Notes under the pieces: generated by a model
Told to the model about the DNA's origin: nothing
Databases searched by the model: none
The model's input: the letters and a program-made list of their open reading frames with translations, nothing else
Source: Brienomyrus brachyistius
Lineage: Eukaryota; Chordata; Actinopteri; Osteoglossiformes; Mormyridae
Assembly (NCBI RefSeq): GCF_023856365.1
Contig: NC_064554.1
Location: 3,091,001 to 3,155,000, forward strand
Length of the DNA stretch: 64,000 bases
Direction of reading: 5' to 3'
Made by a program: the position numbers and the translations under genes
Shown here: piece after piece, positions 43,843 through 53,812 of the stretch
Position numbering within the stretch: position 1 is the stretch's first letter
How the letters are laid out: each line of letters begins with the position of its first letter

Positions 43843-46800
43843 TTTCTGAATCATTAGAGCAAGGACATCATTCATCCAGCATTGAAGACGTCACATTGGA
43901 AGTCAAGGTAAATATTTGCTAAATAAATCATTAGTATTGTTACAATCATAACTATTGATGGTGTATTGCTTTCTACTGTATTAATGAAGAAAAATATAAT
44001 TCTGGGTTATTTTCCGGAGGGGCCAAAAGAAATAAACCAAGAGTGACATTATTTTTGAAATTCCTGCTAACAGTATGATGGAATTGATTTTAAAGGGCAC
44101 CCAAGTAAGAGAAGTGGAGAGCAAGAGGACCGAAGGTCCCAGGTGCAAGGACACGGAAATGAAGGAGCTCCTGAGAGGACTTCAGCTACAAGACAAATTA
44201 ACAACAAAAGATTTTCTTCAAATTAGCTGCTCCTCACTGTTCCAGCAGCAGCCGCGGACAGAGCAAGACCTGCCCTATGCTTTTCTGCAGAGACTGTTGA
44301 TGATGGACTACAGGGCCAGATATGTAACTGTCACAGAGGAGAACAGTAACACATGCAGTGAAAGGCCTATCGATAAGCCTAGAATCAACGATGCCCCAAC
44401 ATCTGCTTTTAATGCTCTCTTCAGAAAAACGGTGAGTGATGACGAGAGCAACACAAAGCAGCACATCCACCCAATGGATGTTCAGATGGCTGTGTTTCAT
44501 TGTGCAGATGATTTCCTTAAGCAGTACATGGTTACTAAGCTGTCCCTGTGTCAGTACGCACTGCCACTCCTTGTGATTAACCCCACTACTCAAGAGATAG
44601 AATGTCCACTCTGGACATTTCGGCAAATAACCAAAAGCTGGAAGTCACCTGAAGACTCCGGTAAAGTGACGAGCAAAGCCATGCCAATCTACAAAGCCGC
44701 ATTGCCGATGGTGTCAGTGTTCAGGCTAGGCTCAGTGTCCACTTCCAAGTCTTTGCTGTTGAACGGCTTAATCAACCAACGACACAACACGTTCTTCCAC
44801 AGACACTGTCCAGGAAACAGTCAAAAACGCTTGTTGATGGATGGAGTTGTGGAAATTGCTTGGTATTGTCCTTCTGGGAAAGAAACTGATAATTTCCGGG
44901 ACTGTGTGGCGTTCTGCAATCTCCATGGTGATGCGGAAGAAAATGAGTTGCAGCAAAAGTTTTTGACCAAATCTGCCTCAGTCAATGTTGTCTTTTTACC
45001 AAACCTAACCCAAGATAATAAGGCTTTGGTAACTGTAGAGGAGCTTTTCAGTTCTTCTAAACCTCTGATATGTTTGCTTGATGATGATGACAGTGCTGTA
45101 ACTGAAGTGTCTGAGGGAAAATATAAAATCGGGCTAAAAAATAGAAATCAGTCTGATATAATCAAGGACTTAATAAAGAGCATCAGAGAAAGTTTGTCTA
45201 AAGCACATCAGGCCTTCAAACTTGAAGATGCATTGCAGACGTCAGGTTTCAGAGTGGATGAGGACAATGACGACTGTAAAAAGGGGAAGGCATGTGCACT
45301 CGACTTGCTGGAGCAACTGAAAGAAACCAAGCTGTTCAAAATCAAAGAGAAGTTCCTACCTTGCCAAGGAAAATTGTGGCAAGACTGGAGCCAGAAACAC
45401 AAAGATCTGTATCGCTTACATGGAGACATTGAGATGCACAAGAGCGAAATAGAGCAGGACATGAGAATAATACGAAGAGAACAAAGAGATTGTGGTTTGA
45501 ATAACCTAATAACATCATTTATCGATAATTTGGCAACTCTGGACTCAAATCAAAGTGTATATTTCTTAAAATGGTTGGGGATACTGATGGATGATCATTC
45601 TTCAGTCACACTGTCAGATCTTCACCGTAAGTATGACCAAAAGTGGTCCTCTCTTCTGGCTTTAAAAAAAGACCGTGCTACGTCAAAGAAATTGGAAATG
45701 AATCAACAGGAACTGGAAAACATATCGGAGGAGTTAAATGCTGCTACGTTTGGAATTGAGCACTTTCTGAGAGAAGTCGGTCAGATTTATGAAGCCTGGA
45801 GAGGTGAAAAAGATCAGATAACGATAAAAGGAACAAGGAAGAACATTTCTTTGCTACCTCAACTGGCTGCAGAACTCATGATATCTGGGTACCCATTGGA
45901 GCTAATGGACGGTGATGCGGCACATGTTCCTCTGAACTGGATAGATGCTGTATTGAATGAAGTCATTAAGCGACTTGGGGACAAACGCATCTTTGTTCTG
46001 TCTGTTTTGGGTGTTCAGAGCACCGGAAAATCTACAATGCTGAATGCAATGTTTGGGTTGCAGTTTGCTGTCAGTGCTGGAAGATGCACACGTGGTGCTT
46101 TCATGCAGCTCGTGGAACTCAATGAAGACATAAAAATGCAGCAAAGTTTTGACTATGTTCTTGTTGTTGACACAGAGGGCCTAAGAGCTTTGGAGTTGGC
46201 TGGTAAGGCAACACTCCACCATGACAATGAATTGGCGACCTTTGTCATAGGTCTTGGAGATGCAACATTGATCAACATATTCGGAGAAAATCCCTCAGAA
46301 ATGCAAGACATTCTTCAGATTGCAGTTCAGGCTTTTTTAAGAATGAAAAAAGTGAAGCTGTCCCCCAGGTGTGTTTTTGTTCATCAGAATGTGGGAGATA
46401 TCACAGCTAGCGAGAAAAACATGGAGGGGAAAAGGCGTCTGCAGGAGAAACTTGATAAAATGACCCGACTGGCTTCCAAAGAGGAAGAGTGTGATGTGGG
46501 ATCCTTCAGTGATGTCATTGCTTTTGATGTAACAAGAGATGTCAAGTACTTTGCACAGCTTTGGGAAGGCAGCCCACCAATGGCCCCCCCAAATCCATGT
46601 TACAGTGAGAACATCCAGGACCTAAAGCAAACGATATTCTCTCATACTTCGAAGTTAGAGAAAAAGGGAAAAACACTGTCACATTTCAAAACCAGAATCC
46701 ATGATCTTTGGAATGCTCTCCTGAATGAAAACTTTGTTTTCAGTTTTAAGAATACTCTGGAAATTGCTGTGTACAGAAAACTGGAGACTGAGTATGGGAA

Positions 46801-48995
46801 ATGGACATGGACACTCAGAAGGGCAATGCTGATGACTGAAATCAAACTACATAACAGGATTGAAAATGTTAGGGTTAGGGTTAGGGTTAGGGTTAGGGTT
46901 AGGGTTTGACATTGTACTCGAAACATTTCTTGTTGAAGAACAGATGGGGCCCTATGAGCAGGTTAAGAAAATGATGATTCAATACTTTGAAGAAAGCCAT
47001 GATAAGGATGTCCTAGTTCAGTGGAAAGAAAGATTTCTATGCAAGATCAGTGAGCTTTGTGATGATCTTGTTAGAGGAACAAAAAGAAAATTCAATGAAG
47101 TTATTCAGCAGAGGGAAGCTTGTAAGAAGGTAGATGAAAAGAGGACACAGTATGAAAATGAGCTTTTCAATAAGAGCAAAGAGCTGGCATTAAAGCTGAA
47201 AGACATGAGCAATGAAGAGGAATCAAAGAAAGCGTTTGATTCAATGTGGACTGTGTGGGTTTCAGAGCTGTCGCAAGGCATGACTCCCATTAAGAGCATT
47301 ACGGTAGGAGACGACGTTTTACGCATCCTGTCTGAAGACAACGAGAGCAGCCTGGTTCACAGTCAAAAAAAATCTGGATCCTACAAAAATATTTTGTGCT
47401 TAGGAAATTATTCACCCTACGTATCATTAAAGAGACCAGACGATCTTAGTGACAGGGATGAACACACAGTTAAAGAAGAAGTCCCAGAGAGAAACTTTTC
47501 TTTTTTCAACGCCATCAAAAAAGTTACTGATTTCATAATAGGGAAACACAATGTAAGTCTGGAATCTCCGACATCGAACAAGGGCCTAACACCAGAAGAT
47601 GAAGATCGAATAAGGAGACTGTTGAATGATGTTGCTAAAGAAATGGAGGCATACATTAACAAAAAACCAATATCAACAATGGGCTACAATGACAGTTACA
47701 TTCAGGAAATACAACATGCTGTCAAAAAGAAAGTGAAGGAGTTTGAATCAAAACACCAAAAACTTTTGTTGAAAAAAGAATTAATCATAAACCTTTTGCT
47801 CAACGTGTTTGAAATTGCAGAGAGGAAGTTTACAGAGCTTCATGTGGAGTTCAAGGAAAAAAATGATGTGGAAATGTACCTAGCCAGAATGAATCTGCAG
47901 TACTACAGCATCTTCAAAAGCTACTGTCAGGGGGCAACATCAGCAGCAGTGTTTGCAGAGTTCATCTGCACCAAACTGAAAGGATCCATTTGTCAGGCAG
48001 TGTGTGACAAAACAGCCATTGATATAGCTGGAGAAATGAGGGCCAGTTTCCCGGCCTTTAGTGGGAACAGATCAGGTATGGAGGTTCACATCCTGAGATC
48101 ACTGGCACAGGAAGAGAACTTTGACAAGTTCATGGAGTACATACATAACCCAGAGAAACACTTCAACAAATTCATAAAACTTAAGGTGAAAACGTATCTC
48201 CACGCTAAGAACACATCCAAAGTCTTTCCTTTAATCAAAATCAATATTAAGCAGAAACATCAGTCCTTAGTTCATGCAACAAACACAGCAACAGAGGAAA
48301 CCAAACAGAGTAAAGGTGATGTAAACATGTGGCTCAAGGTGTTTTCCCGAGAGCTGACTGATGAACTGAGATTTGCAGAAAATGACATCAAAGGTATGAA
48401 CCATCAAGATATTACTGACTTTGATTTCCTTCAGGAAATGATGGAAAAGTCTCTTTGCACAATCATTGAGCAGGTAAATGAAGAATTGAAATCAAAGTCC
48501 TCCATCAGTTTGAGGAAATCCAGAGAAAGGCCAGATGAGATTCTGATCAAGCAGTTGTGTGAATGTTGCTGGGTGCAGTGTCCCTTCTGCAAAGCCATCT
48601 GCACCAACACTGTGAAAGATCACGATGGAGATCATCAAGTCCCTTTTCACCGCACCAATGGAATCAATGGATGGACATACATAGGGACTGATAATCTTTG
48701 TATTGAATTTTGTACAACTGCAGTAGCCAGCGATATTCAATTCTACCCCTCACACACCTGTAGAGATGAGGATTTATGTCCATATAAACAATACAGAGAA
48801 GCTGGTCCTAGTTATGCATGCTGGAGTATCACTCCCGATAATTCCGAGCTACCATACTGGAAGTGGTTTGTGTGCAGATTTCAAAGTGACCTGGAGAAGC
48901 ATTACAACAGAAAATTCCATGGACATGGTGAGATTCCCCAAGCCTGGAGAGCATTTACAAAAGAACAAGCGCTCAGAAGCTTAGAGCTCATTTGA
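41547..48995 (+). CDS. gvin1-like: Interferon-induced very large GTPase-like gene, four coding exons, frame broken by telomeric repeat
   Basis: Member of the GVIN/VLIG family, giant cytosolic GTPases induced by interferon in vertebrates. Exons: 41547-41592, 43014-43643, 43858-43907 and 44096-48995; phases 1, 1 and 0 fit. Exon 2 gives a degenerate GIMAP-like domain. Exon 4 gives the family N-terminal region and the large GTPase domain: P-loop GVQSTGKS at residues 881-888, then VVDTEGL and HQNVGD. The C-terminal half ends in a Cys/His-rich module. Inside exon 4, six TTAGGG units (46869-46906) shift the frame: one frame stops at TGA 46907-46909 (residue 1180) and the rest continues in another frame to TGA 48993-48995. 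So this is either a recent pseudogene, an allele encoding a truncated protein that keeps the GTPase domain, or an assembly error. Confidence 0.9.
42108..42250 (+). mobile_element. Tc1-like element end
   Basis: Starts tacagtgagggaaataatta, continues tttgaccccctgttgaattc, and later gtatgtttatttgaacagc. This is the terminal inverted-repeat type of a common fish Tc1 element (recognised from family knowledge). Only one end is present. Confidence 0.7.
42386..42749 (-). mobile_element. SINE copy 3
   Basis: Minus-strand copy of the TGGA-tailed SINE, flanked by a near-perfect duplication (tgacaaacat and tgacacacat). It lies in GVIN1-like intron 1. Confidence 0.9.
43011..43016 (+). promoter_or_regulatory. 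Tandem splice acceptor (cagcag) of GVIN1-like exon 2
   Basis: Two acceptors three bases apart. Both join exon 1 in frame and differ by one alanine codon. Exon 2 therefore starts at 43014 or 43017. Confidence 0.6.
43014..43643 (+). CDS. gvin1-like: GVIN1-like coding exon 2: GIMAP/AIG1-like domain without GTP-binding motifs
   Basis: The fold signature follows GIMAP proteins in order: a first strand with LLTGSGSITLGNQ where a GxxxxGKS P-loop should be, FSVINMLGFQDTE where DTPGxxDT should be, HAFLLLVPLGQITE, TIIVFTYDDA where the TKxD/THxD motif belongs, and LELILDRCGGRYH followed by VTELLEKVEVMLSAN. The P-loop lysine and serine, the G3 aspartate and the usual G4 residues are missing, so nucleotide binding is very unlikely. 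The end of the exon is a Glu/Thr/Pro-rich linker. It ends in phase 1 at CATCAG|GTATTT. Confidence 0.85.
43797..43840. repeat. (TA)n microsatellite in GVIN1-like intron 2
   Basis: About 22 TA units ending 17 bases before exon 3, so it overlaps the likely branch-point region. Confidence 0.95.
43858..43907 (+). CDS. gvin1-like: GVIN1-like coding exon 3
   Basis: A 50-base exon encoding EQGHHSSSIEDVTLEVK after joining with the leftover base of exon 2. Acceptor tctttctgaatcattag, donor AAG|GTAAAT, leaving phase 0. The phases fit exon 4 only if that exon starts at 44096. Confidence 0.7.
44096..46909 (+). CDS. gvin1-like: GVIN1-like exon 4, first part (GTPase domain), ends at premature stop
   Basis: Acceptor ttgattttaaag at 44095 gives phase 0. 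The earlier acceptor at 44073 is out of frame with this ORF. The N-terminal part has the family block LLRGLQLQDKLTTKDFLQIS followed by DLPYAFLQRLLMMDYRARYV, and DDFLKQYMVTKLSLCQYALP followed by PLLVINP. The GTPase centre is IFVLSVLGVQSTGKSTMLNA (Walker A), then FGLQFAVSAGRCTRGAFMQL, VVDTEGLRALELAGKA, the ATFVIGLGDATLINI block and VFVHQNVGD. All expected residues are present, so this domain looks functional. After NRIEN the frame enters the telomeric repeat, reads Val-Arg repeats and hits TGA at 46907. Confidence 0.9.
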   Translation, partial: GTQVREVESKRTEGPRCKDTEMKELLRGLQLQDKLTTKDFLQISCSSLFQQQPRTEQDLPYAFLQRLLMMDYRARYVTVTEENSNTCSERPIDKPRINDAPTSAFNALFRKTVSDDESNTKQHIHPMDVQMAVFHCADDFLKQYMVTKLSLCQYALPLLVINPTTQEIECPLWTFRQITKSWKSPEDSGKVTSKAMPIYKAALPMVSVFRLGSVSTSKSLLLNGLINQRHNTFFHRHCPGNSQKRLLMDGVVEIAWYCPSGKETDNFRDCVAFCNLHGDAEENELQQKFLTKSASVNVVFLPNLTQDNKALVTVEELFSSSKPLICLLDDDDSAVTEVSEGKYKIGLKNRNQSDIIKDLIKSIRESLSKAHQAFKLEDALQTSGFRVDEDNDDCKKGKACALDLLEQLKETKLFKIKEKFLPCQGKLWQDWSQKHKDLYRLHGDIEMHKSEIEQDMRIIRREQRDCGLNNLITSFIDNLATLDSNQSVYFLKWLGILMDDHSSVTLSDLHRKYDQKWSSLLALKKDRATSKKLEMNQQELENISEELNAATFGIEHFLREVGQIYEAWRGEKDQITIKGTRKNISLLPQLAAELMISGYPLELMDGDAAHVPLNWIDAVLNEVIKRLGDKRIFVLSVLGVQSTGKSTMLNAMFGLQFAVSAGRCTRGAFMQLVELNEDIKMQQSFDYVLVVDTEGLRALELAGKATLHHDNELATFVIGLGDATLINIFGENPSEMQDILQIAVQAFLRMKKVKLSPRCVFVHQNVGDITASEKNMEGKRRLQEKLDKMTRLASKEEECDVGSFSDVIAFDVTRDVKYFAQLWEGSPPMAPPNPCYSENIQDLKQTIFSHTSKLEKKGKTLSHFKTRIHDLWNALLNENFVFSFKNTLEIAVYRKLETEYGKWTWTLRRAMLMTEIKLHNRIENVRVRVRVRVRVRV
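46869..46906 (+). repeat. Interstitial telomeric repeat (TTAGGG)6TT inside the GVIN1-like coding exon
   Basis: Six perfect vertebrate telomere units plus TT. They lie between NRIEN (frame 2) and DIVLETFLVEEQ (frame 3), a spot where relatives have a short ordinary linker (family knowledge). It changes the frame. TTAGGG is read as Arg-Val in one frame and Leu-Gly in the other, so both flanking ORFs run through it. Confidence 0.97.
46910..48995 (+). CDS. gvin1-like: GVIN1-like exon 4, second part (C-terminal half), shifted frame
   Basis: An open frame of about 695 codons with no internal stop. It carries family landmarks: VEEQMGPYEQVKKMMIQYFE, VQWKERFLCKISELCDDLV, MWTVWVSELS, YCQGATSAAVFAEFICTKLK, a helical middle region, and a C-terminal Cys/His-rich module (CCWVQCPFCKAICTNTVKDH, later WSITPDNSELPYWKWFVCRF and FHGHGEIPQAWR). 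This module is typical of the family end. It has no start codon of its own suited to translation apart from ATG 46866-46868 at the edge of the telomeric tract, so without frame correction it would not be made. The absence of other lesions suggests that the break is recent or artificial. Confidence 0.88.
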
Positions 48996-50900
48996 AACAA
49001 GATTCTGCTGTTGTCTTGGGTGGGGGGGGATTATTGTGGATTTTTCTTAATACTAATGGTGACAACAACACAAGTAAAACTGCAAGGCTTACAATGCAAT
49101 GAGACTTTCACCAAATGCAATGGAAATCTACAATAAATAAAATGCAGTATAAACACAGTGGAAATCAAAAATCAATCAAATTCAGTATAAATGCAAAGGA
49201 AAACAAAGTTCAATCAAAATCAAAAGGGTATGATCTCTGCACTCTGCTTCCCCTTTGTTAGCTGCATCTGTACACTGTAACAGCAGATTGAAGGGGTGGA
49301 GACTCAGACTGAAGATGTGGTTAATTTCATATGATCTTTTATCATCATTCTTTTGTTTCTGCCAAAAAAAAAAACAAATAACATCATACTCCCACTTTCC
49401 TTTTTTGGATAGTGTTGTTTTACATTTGTTTTTTCATTCAGGTTTTATCTATATTGTTTTATTTTAGATCCAGGTAACTGTCTTTTCATTTTTATTGCAG
49501 TTTAAGCTGTTAAAATCCATTTCTTGTACGGTATAACCTTATGCCTTATAACTTCATAAATGTTATGTGTTAAAAACCCATAGACTTTGCTCTGGGTTAA
49601 ATATACCAAACTGTTCCCTAACACTTTCCTTTCATAACCACAGAAATATATCAAACAAACAAAAAAAATCATGTCTTTATTAGTATTTTAATCAAAAATC
49701 AGTATTTCAATTGGTTTCAATTTCATTTTCCAGAAAAATCAACATTATTTTGTTTATTAAATGTAATCAATAAATTGCTTTTGACAATAAAAACCTTAAT
49801 TTCAAAGTGCTTGGTGTTACCGTGCATTTTGTGCAGACTTAATCCCATCCTACAGCAGACATTTAACGGATCTTGAAGGAGGTCAGTCTGAAGTGACCTT
49901 TGACCCGAACATAAGTTAGTTTATGTTAGTTAGTTTTTAGTTTATCCCCTCTCAACGGGATTGTGGGTCTCTCTTTGCTCTTGATGCCAGCAGCCTTCAC
50001 ACTCAGAATTGCACATGATGACCCCCCCCCCCATTTCATCGTCTGCAAAACAAGTGTTAAAGTGTAATACCAGATCTTCAGAATTACAGCCCAGATCAAT
50101 CTGTAACCTTTATATAAGAGGCTAAAGTTCAATTTATCACAAAAATTGTATTGTAATTGTCAATGGCTTGCCATCCCATCCAGGGCCTTCCTCGGCCGTG
50201 TGTCCCAGGATTCATATTTCATATTCACGTCATATACCATAAAGAGTTGTAATAGTTCTGTTAACTTCCAGGAGATGCATGGGCTATGGCTGTACATGGA
50301 GGAAATGTCAGGTGACTCTACTGTTTGTGATTTAGGGTGAATTGCAACTCTAGTAATTCAGACCTAAACTCTGATACAGCATCTCTAGGTCATAATGGCC
50401 ATAGTAGTTTTCCCATCCCTTTGCCACACAGTGGATCTTCGCTCCCTTTCCTTGTTGTGTGATGTCATTTATTTCCCTCCGAACCTGATTCCTCAAAAGG
50501 ACCCCAATTACCATAATGAACAGTGCTCATCAACCGGTAGCAAAGTAGGCAGAGGGGTGGAGGGGCACCCTCCCACAGGCCCATTATGGCAGGGGGCCAC
50601 TGGAACATGTGGACATTTGGGAGCCCCCCAGCCAGCAAATTAAAATAAATGAAAAAATTAAATGACAAGTGACAAACACTGATACAATGAATAATAATAA
50701 TAATACTCTAGAAATTAAAGCACATTGGTAACCTACTGTTATCCTCTGTCAGGATTGGCCTCTGACCTGCCCCTTTTGGGTATGTCAGTTGCCTTAGCGG
50801 CCAGCAGATGTCGCTGGTCATCCTAGTGTCCTTGTCTTCTGGTGTGATTTCCTGTTCCCCAGGCTGCTGCACGGCTTAATGGGATGAGAGGGCAGCTGCC
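48996..50900. other. 3' flank of the GVIN1-like gene
   Basis: Poly(A) signal candidates AATAAA are at 49132-49137, 49769-49774 and 49786-49791. The segment 49866-50165 has a clear partner at 58991-59048 plus 59566-59790, a duplicated GVIN 3' flank. The remainder is unrecognised, with a short C run near 50021. Confidence 0.6.
49786..49791 (+). terminator. Possible distal poly(A) signal, GVIN1-like gene
   Basis: AATAAA in gacaataaaaacc. Earlier signals exist at 49132 and 49769, so the site actually used is unknown. Confidence 0.35.
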
Positions 50901-50944
50901 ATTCACACTCCTCTTTATTGTTATGGATTGACTGCTCAACCTGG

Positions 50945-51560
50945 ATTCAGCTGAATAGTCAAAGGACATTGGAAACCAAGGTAATAATTGTCAATGCAGC
51001 TAGTTTACCTTCCAATCTGACTCGCCCTACTATAGAGACTGTGTTCAAGCCATTTGGGTCTGCTGAGTTTGTTTCATTAACAGAGAATGATGTCAAGACA
51101 CCTGTAAGCATATTACGTGACACAGCTGCGGCCCAATCATTTTATTTTGAAAGTAGTCGTACCTTTCTCGGAAAACATGTACTTTGCGAATGATGTGCTT
51201 CTATGGGGGATTTAGCTGGGCAGGATTCGTTTTTCTTTACATCCGTTATATCAGGATACTCCAAACCTTTCTGGTTTAGGTAAGGTACAGTAGCCATGTG
51301 TCTAGTAACTAGGTTGTCATGCATCCTAGGAAATGATGTGACCGGTAGTATGGCGTTCCCTGTCCCTCAGGTAGTTTCTGTACCTGCGACTGCTATGAAT
51401 GACAAGCTGAACCAGCAGTTTCCTTCCATTTTCTGTGTGTGTTCCATTCCATGCACAAGCCCACAGATACAGAGACTTTGATCGATCCGGTTCATTTCTG
51501 GGGGATCCCATTGATGATCCTGTTCCTCCTTCTAGAGTGACCGACGACTCTAGAGTCTGC
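50945..51560 (+). pseudogene. Ty3/Gypsy remnant: protease region
   Basis: A decayed frame with an aspartic-protease-like core (SILRDTAAAQSF), where the catalytic DTG/DSG reads DTA, then scattered family-like pieces up to 51560 (for example a GNDV segment near 51330). Multiple stops and frameshifts. It belongs to an LTR retrotransposon and is not a host gene. Confidence 0.6.
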
Positions 51561-51879
51561 CAGATGTCATGGTAGCCGGTGAGGACTCCATAATCCGGGA
51601 ACAACTGATCTCCACTCAGGAGGCGCATGTGACTTTAGAATCATGCATTGAATCGGCCATCAAGAAATCTGCCATGAATCTGGCAAGTATACTATGGCTT
51701 ACTTTGTTACTGACCAGGTATTGATGAGAAAGTGGTCGCCTCCAACCGCATCAATAGAGCGGTACAGTCTACGTCAGTATTATGTTTTCTCTCTAGCCCA
51801 TGACCACACCTATTACAGGAAATTGTATGCCTGTATTTTAAAACATTTCTTTTGCCCCCCCTAAAGGCTAATCAGTATT

Positions 51880-52215
51880 GTTGAAGCTGCTCCACCTATC
51901 AGATGGTTGGTGAACTGAACCAAGCTATTCTGTCTGCTCCCCATCCCTGCAATCAGCGAACACTTTGAGCACATCCTAATTATTTCCATGGGTCCCTTAC
52001 CGAAAACTCACTCAGGAAACTGCTACTTATTTACCATGGTGTGCGCTGTACCCTGAAGCTATTCCCTTGCACTTTGTGAAGTCAAAAGTGGTAGTTATGA
52101 CTCTGATTAAGTTCTCTATTACCTTTGGATTGCCTAAGAGTCCAATCAGACCATGGTTCTCATGTCACTTCAACCCAATTCTCCCAGGTAATGCAGGAGT
52201 TGCAAGTTCACCATG
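51880..52215 (+). pseudogene. Ty3/Gypsy remnant: integrase core piece
   Basis: Conceptual reading in broken frames gives integrase-core features: a Cys-x2-tyrosine piece of the zinc finger (CCTYQMV), then an ordinary core with TYLFTMVCAV-like and ITFGLPKS segments, and a QSDHGS-like stretch at about 52135-52165. Stops and frame changes interrupt it. It lies upstream of the reverse-transcriptase piece, the reverse of normal Gypsy order. Confidence 0.6.
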
Positions 52216-52264
52216 GACTTTATCTCTTTACTCACCATTGGCTGACTAAAAAGAAACTGATTAT

Positions 52265-52525
52265 TTGGATGATAATGATCTTGCCATTACCCAAGGTAAT
52301 CTTTGGTGTTCATCATGTCTGCTTGTCCCTAAGCCCGATGGAACATACCGGTTCTGCACTGACTACTGGAAAGTAAACGTGGTAACCATACCTGACTTGT
52401 TTCCCCTTCCCAGAATGGAGGACTATGTTGACTGCGTGGAGACGAAACTAGACCTTCTGAAAGGATACTTGCAGATTTCACTTACCCCACATGCTTGGAC
52501 AATATCTGCTTTCATTACACCGTAG
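52265..52525 (+). pseudogene. Ty3/Gypsy remnant: reverse-transcriptase fragment
   Basis: An 86-codon frame with reverse-transcriptase landmarks: LVPKPDGTYRFCTDYWKVN, PDLFPLPRMEDYVD and KLDLLKGYLQ. It stops before the YxDD catalytic box, so it is a 5' piece of the domain only. Confidence 0.85.
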
Positions 52526-52625
52526 TGTGTCCAAACATAGAAGTATTGTTGTAGTATTTTAACACTACACTTCATCTCATCCATGAATATCAAATCAAAG
52601 AAATCCCAGGTAGTAGTAAGATCCT

Positions 52626-52862
52626 TGTGAGTGCCACGCCCCCTCATCATCCACGTGTGCTTCCCCGATTGTGCCCAGCTGTTCCCTGTTATTTCGCCCT
52701 GCCTTATGTATATCAGTCCTTCTCGGTTGAGAGTCCGTCATTGATGTAATGTTCATTGCTGTCTGCTCTGTCTCCCCAAATAAACCCCGTTATCCCGCAA
52801 TCCTGCAAACCGACCTCGTCCTTCCCCACTACCTGCCTGCACGTCCTCCCACGAACCTGACA
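52626..52862 (+). mobile_element. 5' LTR of a non-autonomous LTR element
   Basis: Begins TGTGAGTGCCACGCC and ends CCTGACA. It includes cccagctgttccct and aaataaaccccgttatcccg, the same family as the LTRs at 2476, 2777 and 38745. An open internal frame follows immediately, so I read it as the 5' LTR. No matching 3' LTR was found before 54 kb. Confidence 0.7.
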
Positions 52863-52863
52863 G

Positions 52864-53811
52864 AATGACGGACCTGCAAGAAGAGCGAAGAACCTGCGTC
52901 TCGGTCTGCTGCAAGAGGTTGTGTACTGGTTGTCCCAACCCGAGGTTCAGGAGGACCCCGTAGCCTGGGACTTAACCAACCAGAGCAGGGACCTCCTGAG
53001 TGAAGCACCCCTACCCGGAAACGCGTACCCACTGCAGGAGGTATGCGAGAATCTCCGGCTCCTGCTGCAGCGGATTATGGAGGTGAGACCCCGGACAGTC
53101 GCACTGTGCTGTGCTGGGGTTGCGGGATTGCCTACCGTCCCTATGGAGACGGTGCAACCTCCTTCCACCGCCGCAAGCCGGAGAAAGAGGAGGAGAAAGG
53201 CAAGAGAGAAGCCGGTGGAAGCCCCAACAATCATCCTGGGGGCTTGTTCTCTCTTCCCCGCTTCTCTCCCTGCAATTGATTGGGAGGGTTCCCCAATCAC
53301 CTCAGACGTCACCACCGCCACAATGCCCCGGCACGTATGTAAAGCCCACCTAGCCGCCGCCGAGCAGCTGCTGCCGCTAGAGGCTTACTACTACCGGGAC
53401 GCCCGCCTGGCTAACCGATGAGCCAGGGCGATGTGGGACATTATCCTGCGGTTCCTGTGGGATCTTAAAGGGACAATGCCCGCTTTTACGGCGCTGACCC
53501 TGGCGGCTATAATTGATGTGCCTGGTCTGCCTGTCCTGCTCATGCCTGTCCTACACGTGCCTGATCTGCCTGTCCTACACGTGCCTGATCTGCCTGTCCC
53601 AGCGGTTCTGGTGGCGCCCCTTGCTGGTCCTGAGTTGGCGGTTCCTGCGACGCCTGAGGTACCCTGCCACGGCCCCGCCTCCAGCTACTGCTCCGCTCCC
53701 TGCTGTGGCTGCTGCACCGCCCCCGCGCCTGTGACTACTGCCCCTGTGGCTCATACCATCTACTGGTGTAATATATATATATATAGTAGTGTATATATAT
53801 ATAGTGTATAG
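52864..53811 (+). pseudogene. Internal ORF of the LTR element, one in-frame stop
   Basis: The frame is open from the LTR edge to 53418, meets one TGA at 53419-53421, then stays open in the same frame to about 53811. Features are a leucine-rich opening (LGLLQEVVYWLSQPEVQED), a basic patch (RKRRRKAREK) and, after the stop, a proline-rich low-complexity part with an eight-residue repeat (LPVLHVPD, about three copies, 53530-53606). The position right after an LTR suggests a gag-like product of a non-autonomous element. I recognise no protease or polymerase. It is defective as it stands. Confidence 0.5.
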
Positions 53812-53812
53812 T
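53771..53812. repeat. Interrupted (TA)n microsatellite
   Basis: Two TA tracts separated by gtagtg. Confidence 0.8.

Noticed and set aside
44074..44095. Exon 4 of the GVIN1-like gene starting at the acceptor at 44073
   Set aside because: Phase 0 from exon 3 would then read a frame that stops soon. The acceptor at 44095 keeps the long frame.
46869..46906. Programmed ribosomal frameshift at the telomeric repeat
   Set aside because: No slippery heptamer or structure is evident, and relatives have an ordinary linker. An insertion is the simpler reading.
46869..46906. True chromosome end
   Set aside because: Only six units, with coding sequence of the same gene on both sides.
46860..48995. Separate gene starting within the telomeric tract
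   Set aside because: The frame continues the GVIN family protein exactly where the upstream frame leaves off. The apparent start lies in the repeat edge and has no promoter or splice context.
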